A DNA stretch of 37,394 nt from Planctomycetota bacterium (GTDB taxonomy: Bacteria > Planctomycetota > GCA-002687715 > DRQF01), in contig DRQF01000258.1 in NCBI GenBank assembly GCA_011369445.1, positions 1-37,394 of the forward strand. The letters run 5' to 3'. The notes under the pieces are model-generated. The model worked only from the letters and a program-made list of their open reading frames with translations, did no database searches and was not told where the DNA came from. Below, in pieces: positions 30,570 to 37,394 of the stretch. The position numbers and the translations under genes are program-made. How positions within the stretch are numbered: the stretch's first letter is position 1; every line of letters starts with the position of its first letter.

Positions 30570-32909
30570 TCAGCGAACCGGCACCTCGACCTTGGGAACG
30601 TCTCGGCTCGCATCGAGGGGTCGGGAAGGTTGGTCCTTTGGTGCCTCCGGGACGTCCTTTATGCGCTGGAGACCTCGGAGGATGAAGACCGTGAGGGGAA
30701 TCACTCCGCCGAGAAGGAAGATCGCTCCCCCGAGCATCCGCATCCATGTGAAGGTCTGAAAGGTCGATCCAGCGATGAAGTCGAGGGAGCGGGCCTGGGC
30801 CAGTCCCGAGGATAGGACGACGTTCAGCTGGACGAGTCCGATGGGGAATGTGTCCAGGAGCACCATGGCCATGAGACCGATGTTGATGGACCAGAAGGAC
30901 ACGCGGAGCAGTCGCGTGTTCCAGGCCGAGGGAGCCAGAAGATACCGGGCGCAGAACAGCACCGCGGCGATCGAAAGGTTCCCGTAGACCCCCATCAGGG
31001 CGGCGTGACCGTGGTTCACCGTCAGGTACGTGCCGTGTTCGTAATAGTTCACGATGGGAAGATTGATGATGAAGCCGAACACACCTGCGCCGAGGAAGTT
31101 CCAGAAGCTGACTGCCATGAGAAACATGAACGCTTCTTGGAGTCCGAAGCGGCCCTTGCCATCGTTTCTCCCGTTGCTTTCGCGGCGACGTTCGGCGGGC
31201 AGTCGTCGGAAACGCCAGGCGTCCAACATCAGCAGGATGAGAGGCACGACCTGGAGCGTTGAGAACACGCTGCCCACCGCCATGGTCGCGGTCGGTTTGG
31301 CGTTCCAGTAGAAGTTATGGGCGATGCCCAGGAACCCTGATCCCAGGAAGAGAAGCACCGCCAGATACACGGTGCGTTCCGCCGATGCACGGGTCACCAA
31401 TCCCATGGAAACGAGGAACCATGCGACGATCACGGTGGTGAAGACCTCGAAGAAGCATTCCGCCCACATGTGGATCACCATCCACCGCCAGAAATCCGCG
31501 ATGACGAAGTTCGTCCGCGGGGACGCGACGAAGCTCGAGAGGAAAAGCACCGAGATCCCGATCGTCGTGTAGAGGAGCCAGTGGGGAATGGTGAACCAGG
31601 ACTTGGCACTCAGTGCCGGCTTGACACCTCGGAAGACGATGACGCTCCACAGCACCAGAGACGCGAAGAGGACGATCTGGAAGGCCCGGCCGAGCTCGAC
31701 GAACTCCCATCCCTGATTGCCGAACCACCTCCAACCGGCGCCGAGGAGTCCTTTCGGTCCAAGGAGGACTCCGATCAAGGTGCCGGCCACGACGGTGGCG
31801 AGCATGCCGAAGAGGATGTTGACCAGGAGCAGCTGGCGACGGGGCTCCGAGCCTGCAATCCGAGGCAAGGCGAAGATCGATGCGGCAATCCAACAGGTGG
31901 CGATCCACAGGACGGAAACCTGGATGTGCCAGCTTCGCGTGATGGTCAAAGGAAGCAGAGCCTGGATGTCGAAACCGAAAAAGCGCGTCAACCCGACGAA
32001 GTCGTGAATCGTGAGGACTCCCGCCAACACTTGGAGTAGGAAAAGGCTGATCGCGACGGCGAAGAACTTGTAGGTGGCGCGCTGGGTGGGAGTGGGGATT
32101 CGGGCATCGACCTCCTCGGTCGTCGTGACAGGAGTGTCGGGGCCGGATTCCTTCGCCGTGAGGGTCTTGAACTTGCCCTGCAGGTACAGAACGAGTCCCA
32201 GGCCAAGAATGAGCCCCATGGAACCGACGACACTCCACAGAAGGATGGCGCGGCCGGGGCGATTCCCGGCTTGTGGGTCAAAGGGCCAGTTGTGTGTGAA
32301 GCTCGCTTCGTCCCCGGGCCGCTTTGCGGCGCACACCCAGGACCCCCAATAGAAGAACGAGGCGAGGTCGTCCAATTCACGGTCGTCGCGGATGTAGCGA
32401 AGGGGGCGGAAGGACCGGGGGCCATCTCCGCGGAAACTCTCGCGAACCCAGGCGCGTACCGATTCCAACCCGGCTTCTGCGGCAGCCGAGAGAGGCAGCG
32501 CTCCCGTCGCCTCGTCGTAGTGGTTCTCGTGGAGCTCTCGGCGCACACGATTCTCCACGACTTCGAGTTCGTCGCGGGTGGGGGCGCGACCCAACTGGGC
32601 ACGCAGGGCGTCTGACTCGTGAGCCACCATGCCGAGATAGGCCTCATGAAGCGCCGTGGCCGTGAAGTCCGGACCCCGGCCGCCACCGTCCCCGAACATG
32701 CTTCCGTACTGCATGAGCGCGTACTTTTGGAAGACCGCCTGACCGGCGAGGATGGCGCTCTCATCCACGAGCACCTCTCCGCTCGCCGAGGTGAAACGGG
32801 GGAGTGGGGGGGCGTCCTGGTAGGTGCGAACACCCATCCAGAGTACGCCGGACCCTCCGGCGAGCAGAACGATGAGGAGGGGTATCCAAAGCCTGGGTGT
32901 ATTGCTCAT
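30570..32909 (-). CDS. nod: qNOR-like heme-copper-superfamily enzyme, candidate nitric oxide dismutase
   Basis: The 779-residue product has the architecture of single-chain quinol nitric oxide reductase: an N-terminal helix, a periplasmic domain (AGQAVFQKYALMQYGSMFG, GPDFTATALHEAY) without a heme c motif, and about 13 further helices. Heme ligands are visible at His328 (SWHIQ) and at His633 and His635 (NHGHAALMG). FeB-side residues are His480 and His531, with Glu484. By eye against qNOR as I remember it, four key positions differ. The second His of the His-His pair is Asn532 (GIAHNFYW). The active-site Glu in ALEVVPL is Gln553 (TLQVVPL). Two quinol-site acids are Gly306 (IHDFVGLTRF) and Gly728 (MRMLGGAIF). 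I recall this set as the mark of putative Nod, which would turn NO into N2 and O2. A degenerate NO reductase is the alternative. The enzyme heads a three-gene operon. Confidence 0.8.
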   Translation of the reverse strand: MSNTPRLWIPLLIVLLAGGSGVLWMGVRTYQDAPPLPRFTSASGEVLVDESAILAGQAVFQKYALMQYGSMFGDGGGRGPDFTATALHEAYLGMVAHESDALRAQLGRAPTRDELEVVENRVRRELHENHYDEATGALPLSAAAEAGLESVRAWVRESFRGDGPRSFRPLRYIRDDRELDDLASFFYWGSWVCAAKRPGDEASFTHNWPFDPQAGNRPGRAILLWSVVGSMGLILGLGLVLYLQGKFKTLTAKESGPDTPVTTTEEVDARIPTPTQRATYKFFAVAISLFLLQVLAGVLTIHDFVGLTRFFGFDIQALLPLTITRSWHIQVSVLWIATCWIAASIFALPRIAGSEPRRQLLLVNILFGMLATVVAGTLIGVLLGPKGLLGAGWRWFGNQGWEFVELGRAFQIVLFASLVLWSVIVFRGVKPALSAKSWFTIPHWLLYTTIGISVLFLSSFVASPRTNFVIADFWRWMVIHMWAECFFEVFTTVIVAWFLVSMGLVTRASAERTVYLAVLLFLGSGFLGIAHNFYWNAKPTATMAVGSVFSTLQVVPLILLMLDAWRFRRLPAERRRESNGRNDGKGRFGLQEAFMFLMAVSFWNFLGAGVFGFIINLPIVNYYEHGTYLTVNHGHAALMGVYGNLSIAAVLFCARYLLAPSAWNTRLLRVSFWSINIGLMAMVLLDTFPIGLVQLNVVLSSGLAQARSLDFIAGSTFQTFTWMRMLGGAIFLLGGVIPLTVFILRGLQRIKDVPEAPKDQPSRPLDASRDVPKVEVPVR

Positions 32910-32951
32910 GGTTCGTCTCTCAAAACGGCGGAATCACTGCTTGCGGGAGGA

Positions 32952-33029
32952 TTGTCGCCAGCTGTGCGCTATGTGACAAAGAAAAACCGGATGATTTGTC
33001 CGATTATGCGTCAAATGGTAATACTTGTC
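32952..33029. promoter_or_regulatory. Divergent control region between nod-like gene and XRE regulator
   Basis: The 172-base gap holds repeated TTGTC words: forward at 32952-32956, 32996-33000 and 33025-33029, and reverse (GACAA) at 32975-32979. GACAAA (32975-32980) and TTTGTC (32995-33000) form a 6-base inverted repeat with a 14-base spacer. A sigma-70-like promoter for the regulator may be TTGTCC (32996-33001), 17 bases, TAATAC (33019-33024); it would overlap the inverted repeat and allow autoregulation. All of this is read by eye and could be partly chance. No FNR/DNR-type palindrome was found. Confidence 0.4.
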
Positions 33030-33081
33030 GGCGAATGAAAAGTGATTTCGCCGAAAACGATCCCCCAAGGAGGAGCCTGAC

Positions 33082-33516
33082 ATGAGCTTGGGAAACGCGA
33101 TTCTTCGAGCGAGGCAGCAGCGAAAACTGACCCAGGGGGAAGTAGGGCGCAAGGCCGGCCTGCAGACGTCCTATATCTCTCGCATCGAGAACGGCCGTGT
33201 CCAACCCACCATGGGAACCATCGGGCGTATCGCCGAGGCGCTGGACGTCTCGCTCTCGGATCTGTTCCGACTTGCTGAACGCGAGAAGGAGACGAAGCTG
33301 CGTCAGTGTCCGGTGAGCCAGACGGGCGACTGCATCGGTGAGTTGATTCGAAACGCCACCGGGCGCCCGCCAAACGGAGGCAAGGCCCACTACGGTCCGG
33401 AAGAGCTCCATATCCTGCGAATGGCGGACTACCTCGTCGTCCACGGCAGCACGGACGACCGCCGCGCCCTCGCCATCGTCCTCGAAGGATTCCTGGCCAG
33501 GAAGACGCGTTCCTGA
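33082..33516 (+). CDS. XRE-family transcriptional regulator with conserved-looking cysteine pair
   Basis: The 144-residue product has an N-terminal helix-turn-helix of the Cro/C1 (XRE) type (residues 5-65; LTQGEVGRKAGLQTSYISRIENGRVQPT). A linker follows, then CPVSQTGDCIGELIR with Cys76 and Cys84. The C-terminal region is helical (EELHILRMADYLVVHG). The cysteine pair next to a DNA-binding domain suggests redox, metal or NO sensing, which is inference. The ATG at 33082 has AAGGAGG about 9 bases upstream, a strong ribosome site. It is divergent from the nod-like operon and convergent with the second pentaheme cytochrome, 28 bases away, so it is the obvious candidate to control both. Confidence 0.88.
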   Translation: MSLGNAILRARQQRKLTQGEVGRKAGLQTSYISRIENGRVQPTMGTIGRIAEALDVSLSDLFRLAEREKETKLRQCPVSQTGDCIGELIRNATGRPPNGGKAHYGPEELHILRMADYLVVHGSTDDRRALAIVLEGFLARKTRS

Positions 33517-33544
33517 AGATATCCCGAAGGGCCGAGCGCCGAGC

Positions 33545-35578
33545 TCAGGGCTCCGCCGTGACCGAGAGCCCGTTCGAGAAGGCCCAACCCAATGGAATCG
33601 ACGGATCCGAGGCCAACCACTGGGCGTGCAGCGTGAAGCCGGCCAGCGCCGGGACAAAGGGGATCATCGACACGAGGCTCGCATTCCCGAAGCCGTCGGT
33701 GGCCGTAAAGAAAGAGAGGTCCGGGGAGACCAAAAGAGAGCATCCGGGCGCTCCCACCGACGTGAGATCCAAAGGCAGGGGAGTGAGTCCCCATTGGGTG
33801 GTGCTGTTCCCAACGATGAGGATCGCGGTGGCACCCGGCTGAGCTCCCCCGAGAGTCAAGGTGAAGTCGCTCGTTCCGATGCTGGGTTCCCCTGTCCAGG
33901 ACGCCACGAGACCGTTGCATCCTGTCCCGAAGGACGTTACCGCCTGGGCCCCGGGCGTCGACCAAGAGGCTTCCTCCATCAAGTGGCCGAAGTAGGGCGC
34001 TTGGAGATCCTCGAGAGGTTCGCCGTGACCGGTGGTCGTCCAACCCTTGGCGTCCACGAGGTCGCGGTAGGCACGCCGGTAGATCAGGCGCGCCCGCACC
34101 TTGTAACTGCCGCCGCCCGGAAGCAGCTGGAAGGAGTAGTTCGTCGTATCCGTTGCGAGCGCGGGGATCCGGGTGTCGGACTGCACAGAGGCGGCTTCGG
34201 TGAAGAAGGTCGGTCCGTTCCCGTTCGCGTCCAAGGTGACCTTTGCGAAGGTCTTGCCGGGAAGGCCCGCGAAATAGCCTTGGGCCGGGCTTCCCACGCC
34301 GCCTATGGCGTCGATCTGTTGGGAGCCCGTGTCCACGAGTTTCTGGCCGTCCTCGATCCGCCACGCCTCGACCAAAAGGATCATGTTCCGGATGGGGACG
34401 CCCGTGGGCACATGGTGCCCGGCATGATTGTTCGTGGCGTCAACGGTGACCTGCAACTCCGTGGAGGTCTGCTGCACCGTGAGATTCAGATCGACCGCAT
34501 TCTCGAGGTATTCCGGAGAGGTCCCGAGGATATTGTGGGTTCGCACTTCGGACGGATCCCTTTGGACCGGCGCCAGGGCACACAGATCGGTCTGCCCGTT
34601 CGGTGGCATGTGGCAGTCCGTGCAGGTCTGGTGGAGGGGATTCGTTGGATCCGAGTAAGGACTCGCTAGCCATTCATTCCACGTAGGTTCCGCCACGACC
34701 CCGTTGGGCTCGTCATAGATGCCGTTCTCGTCCGGGTCGTTCTTGTCCTGGTGGCAGGTCGCGCACATCTCCGCCTTGAGCTGGGGTTGGTACGATGGGC
34801 GCATGATGCCGGGAATGCTGAAGTCGGCATCCGGAAGGGTTCCATATTGGACCTGATGCACGGCAGTCGGTGAGGCCGGGCGATTCAAGGTGACCGCGGT
34901 GGCATGAACGCCCGGATAGTCCAACTTCGACGTGTCGACATCCGCGATCTTGTGACAGACCTCGCAGGAGACTCCATTAGCCGCCGACTGGGTGAGAGCG
35001 TTCAACGGATCCATGGCGCTGAAGGGTTGAGCGATCCAGATTTCGGGTTGGTGGCACGAAGCACACTCGCCCCCCGGGAGGGCCGTCGAGTGGACAGAGT
35101 CGGTCGTGTAGACGAATCCACCGTTTCCTCCGGGCGTGCCCGTGCCGTCGAAGACGTCGTAGACCCAGACGTTTTGCCCGGTATGCGCCATGCGCGAGCC
35201 CGTCCATTCCAGCTCTTGCTGGGGATGGCAGCCGCCGCAGACGGGCGGATCGAGGAACGTGTAGCCGGGGTTGTTGCCGACCACGACCATTTCCAAGTTG
35301 ATGATGACACCCATCGCGGGGGCGGTCACGATGACCGAAGCGTTGTAGTAGCCCTTCTTGCCGGCGACGATTTTCAGGTTGGAGCCCGAAAGTGAAGGCA
35401 GCGAGAACGAACCGTCCGCGGCCGTCGTCGTGCGATTGAGGTCGCCCTGCAAGGAGACGGTGGCATCGGCGAGGGGTGAACCCGCGGTGTCCATCACGAA
35501 ACCCGAGACCTGGCCGAGGAGATCGGCGGTCAAGAGGAAAGTGACCAGCACTGCGAGGGAGAGGATTTTCGTCTTCAT
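33545..35578 (-). CDS. Second secreted pentaheme cytochrome c (paralogue of the 28494 gene)
   Basis: The 677-residue product is collinear with the cytochrome at 28494 over its whole length. It has a signal peptide (LSLAVLVTFLLTADLLGQ) and a carboxypeptidase-regulatory-like domain (VSGFVMDTAGSPLADATVSL). Five heme sites follow: CGGCH (114-118), CASCH (172-176), CEVCH (205-209), CATCH (272-276) and CTDCH (319-323). The same C-terminal domain ends the protein (GCNGLVASWTGEPSIG ... ALAGFTLHAQWLAS). Large stretches are nearly identical in sequence to the paralogue (for example VPTGVPIRNMILLVEAWRIEDGQKL), while linkers differ, so it is an older duplication. The ATG at 35578 has AAGGA 10 bases upstream; the open frame continues 46 codons further. 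It faces the XRE regulator tail to tail. Confidence 0.9.
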   Translation of the reverse strand: MKTKILSLAVLVTFLLTADLLGQVSGFVMDTAGSPLADATVSLQGDLNRTTTAADGSFSLPSLSGSNLKIVAGKKGYYNASVIVTAPAMGVIINLEMVVVGNNPGYTFLDPPVCGGCHPQQELEWTGSRMAHTGQNVWVYDVFDGTGTPGGNGGFVYTTDSVHSTALPGGECASCHQPEIWIAQPFSAMDPLNALTQSAANGVSCEVCHKIADVDTSKLDYPGVHATAVTLNRPASPTAVHQVQYGTLPDADFSIPGIMRPSYQPQLKAEMCATCHQDKNDPDENGIYDEPNGVVAEPTWNEWLASPYSDPTNPLHQTCTDCHMPPNGQTDLCALAPVQRDPSEVRTHNILGTSPEYLENAVDLNLTVQQTSTELQVTVDATNNHAGHHVPTGVPIRNMILLVEAWRIEDGQKLVDTGSQQIDAIGGVGSPAQGYFAGLPGKTFAKVTLDANGNGPTFFTEAASVQSDTRIPALATDTTNYSFQLLPGGGSYKVRARLIYRRAYRDLVDAKGWTTTGHGEPLEDLQAPYFGHLMEEASWSTPGAQAVTSFGTGCNGLVASWTGEPSIGTSDFTLTLGGAQPGATAILIVGNSTTQWGLTPLPLDLTSVGAPGCSLLVSPDLSFFTATDGFGNASLVSMIPFVPALAGFTLHAQWLASDPSIPLGWAFSNGLSVTAEP

Positions 35579-35779
35579 TTCGATCTGGTCCTTGGAAATG
35601 GAACGGCGTGTCTGTGACGAGGGACGCGGCGAGTATTCTCCCGAAACCGGTCCATGGCCGCAAAACAAAAATCGGTTGGCCTCCATGATTTCGGCGAACA
35701 CTCGAAAGGACATCAAGGGAAAGCCCTCTCAACGGGTGACTTCTACCGGTCCTGAAGGATTCTTGTCATCGTGGGCAGG

Positions 35780-37394
35780 ATGAACTCGCCGCGCGAACAA
35801 AGCCTACGCAACGCTCCGGGGATCGCTCTGGTGGCCGGCCTGCTGGCCGGCTCGGCCCTGGCAGTCAGGGATGTCGCCCGCCTGGTGGGGGGCGGCGGAG
35901 AAGGCGCCGTCGCGGCCGCCGGGATTCTTCTGGCTCGCATGGTGATCATGGGCTTCGCCGTGGGATGCATTCTTCTGTTCCTGGTCCTCGTCCATCGCGG
36001 AGCCTTTCGCCTGCTTCGTCGCTGGAGATCCACGGCCCGCTGGGCGCCGGCTCTCCTCCTCACTGCGTTGTCGTGGAGCTTGTGGCGGGAGCTTTCGGCG
36101 CGAGTTCTTTCCGGACCCGCTGTCTCCCAGAGCGTTTGGGCAGGTCCTCTGAGCCACGCTCTTCCGTGGATCCTCATGGGGGGCATGGCCGTGACGCTGC
36201 GTTGGGTTGCGGCCCATGTGCAAGCTTCGCTTCGGGGCGGCCTGGCGAGAGGACTCGCCCTGGGCGTGGCCTACATCCTTGTGGGTTTCGTGTTGGATGC
36301 CGCCGACCGGAGGTTCTACCCGGGCCTGTATCTTTACCTCCACGACGGGCTCGCCGCCGGGGCTCTGTTCGCCGTGGCCGTGGGAGTTGGCATCATCTTC
36401 GCGCGTCTGCGAGAGATCCCGCGGGCGACATGGATTTGCCTGCTTCTCCTGCTATGCGCCTTCCTGGCCGATCGGAGTCTGACGCTCGGCCCGCGGGAGC
36501 GTTTTCTCCTCCACACTCGTACCCTCGAGGGGCGGCGTATCGTCGAGGTCTGGAAACTCATGGGACTCGACCGAGGGACTGCTCGCACGAAAACCCTCCC
36601 TGTGGAGGAGTTTCGCAGGGCCCGAAAGGAGAGCCTCCAGCGATCCGCGGGTGCAAGACGGCCTCCGGCGGCCTCCGTTCGCAACGTGGTTTGGCTGACT
36701 GTCGATACGCTTCGGAAAGATCATCTGGGCTGCTACGGATATCGGCGTCATCCCACGTCGCCGAACCTGGATCGATTCGCGAAGACGGCCGTCGTGTTCG
36801 ATGGAGCCCATGCGCAGTTTCCCATCACCAGCCTGTCCTTTCAGTCCATGTTCTACGGCCGTTTTCCTTCGGCGACGCCTTTGTTCCAGGCGATGCAGGG
36901 CCGGCCACTCGACCCGCCGTTGCTCACGCTGGCGGAGACGCTCCGGGCCGAGGGCATTCGCACGGCGGGCGTCCCCGCGATAGCGGGGGACGACCTGAAG
37001 CATCCGGCGTACCGGGTCTTGGGGAAGGGCTTCGAGTTGCTTCCGAGCTCCGTTGAGCGCAACGACATCAGCGAACCCGCGCAGGCGCGTCGGGCGATCT
37101 CCTATCTCACCGCTTTGGCCTCTGAGCGATTCTTCCTCTGGGTTCACCTCATGGGGCCCCACCATCCCTACGTCGTACGCGGTCACGACTTCGGCACGTC
37201 CGACGTGGATCGCTACGATTCGGAGATCGCGGAGACCGACCTTTGGATCGGCCGTATTCTCCAGGCTCTCGCTGAACGACGGCTAGAGGATGACACGGTC
37301 GTCATCATCAACGCGGACCACGGCGAGGCCTTCGGAGAACATGCGTCACGCTTCCACGGGACGACGCTCTACGAGGAGCAGATCGGGGTGCCCC
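35780..37394 (+). CDS. Membrane-anchored sulfatase-like (alkaline phosphatase superfamily) protein, 3' truncated by window
   Basis: The frame stays open from 35780 to the window end (538 codons). The N-terminal 230 residues or so hold several transmembrane helices (GIALVAGLLAGSALAV, ILLARMVIMGFAVGCILLF, WAPALLLTALSWSLW, GLALGVAYILVGFVLDAA). The extracytoplasmic part starts NVVWLTVDTLRKDHLGCYGY, the sulfatase N-terminal metal motif, with TSPNLDRFAKTAVVFDGAHAQ. INADHGEAFGEH is the later metal motif. At the nucleophile position the text is QFPITSLSFQSMFYGRFPS, with no CxPSR formylglycine motif, so a Thr or Ser may act. It could be a phosphoglycerol-transferase-like or phosphodiesterase enzyme. 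An in-frame GTG at 35771 has AAGGA at better spacing and may be the true start. The substrate is unknown. Confidence 0.88.
   Translation, partial: MNSPREQSLRNAPGIALVAGLLAGSALAVRDVARLVGGGGEGAVAAAGILLARMVIMGFAVGCILLFLVLVHRGAFRLLRRWRSTARWAPALLLTALSWSLWRELSARVLSGPAVSQSVWAGPLSHALPWILMGGMAVTLRWVAAHVQASLRGGLARGLALGVAYILVGFVLDAADRRFYPGLYLYLHDGLAAGALFAVAVGVGIIFARLREIPRATWICLLLLLCAFLADRSLTLGPRERFLLHTRTLEGRRIVEVWKLMGLDRGTARTKTLPVEEFRRARKESLQRSAGARRPPAASVRNVVWLTVDTLRKDHLGCYGYRRHPTSPNLDRFAKTAVVFDGAHAQFPITSLSFQSMFYGRFPSATPLFQAMQGRPLDPPLLTLAETLRAEGIRTAGVPAIAGDDLKHPAYRVLGKGFELLPSSVERNDISEPAQARRAISYLTALASERFFLWVHLMGPHHPYVVRGHDFGTSDVDRYDSEIAETDLWIGRILQALAERRLEDDTVVIINADHGEAFGEHASRFHGTTLYEEQIGVP

Noticed and set aside
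30570-32909. Calling the heme-copper-like gene an ordinary quinol NO reductase or a cbb3 oxidase
   Set aside because: Architecture is qNOR-like and not cbb3 (no CcoN-type motifs or tyrosine cross-link region seen), and the quinol-site and active-site substitutions argue against an ordinary qNOR.
32910-33081. FNR/DNR or NsrR binding site in the control region
   Set aside because: No TTGAT-N4-ATCAA palindrome and no NsrR-like ATGCAT pair could be found.

Overview
The window is GC-rich, densely packed chromosomal DNA from a Gram-negative-type bacterium, with lipoproteins, Tat and Sec signal peptides and periplasmic multiheme cytochromes. Several secreted proteins end in a repeated C-terminal beta domain that I associate with deep-branching Planctomycetota. 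Together with the SecD-SecF fusion and a sulfatase-like protein, this makes a planctomycete-like organism my best guess, at moderate confidence. I see no phage, IS element, CRISPR array or plasmid function, and no gene-free stretch above 300 bases.

Positions 1-4.8 kb hold nucleotide and Fe-S metabolism: the 3' end of a B12-dependent ribonucleotide reductase, a two-domain dCTP deaminase, a YgfZ-type Fe-S protein, then cysteine desulfurase and an A-type Fe-S carrier, followed by tRNA-Gly(GCC) and a terminator. Positions 4.9-14.8 kb are housekeeping: a lipoprotein amidase, a minus-strand trmD-rplS-secDF-LysM cluster, a ribE-trpS pair, lipoproteins with TPRs, and dtd. Positions 14.8-22.1 kb carry ruvC with a large secreted IPT/TIG protein on the minus strand, an ispD-ispF-secreted repeat protein operon joined by 4-base overlaps, and a Tat-signal cysteine protein next to a DUF692/MNIO metalloenzyme. 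Positions 22.1-26.5 kb hold tRNA-Gly(CCC), a lipoprotein phosphatase, an M14 carboxypeptidase with a calcium-loop insertion, a small secreted protein and a solitary DNA methyltransferase.

The most notable region is 26.5-35.6 kb. A minus-strand operon encodes a quinol-NO-reductase-like membrane enzyme, a pentaheme cytochrome and a NapH-type polyferredoxin fused to TPRs. The reductase-like enzyme has lost the quinol-site acidic residues and has Asn and Gln at two active-site positions. As I recall the literature, that pattern marks putative nitric oxide dismutase (Nod, 2 NO to N2 + O2) rather than NO reductase. A divergent XRE regulator with a cysteine pair lies upstream, and a second paralogous pentaheme cytochrome lies beyond it. 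The window ends inside a membrane sulfatase-like gene. All functional calls rest on reading motifs by eye; no alignment or search was run.
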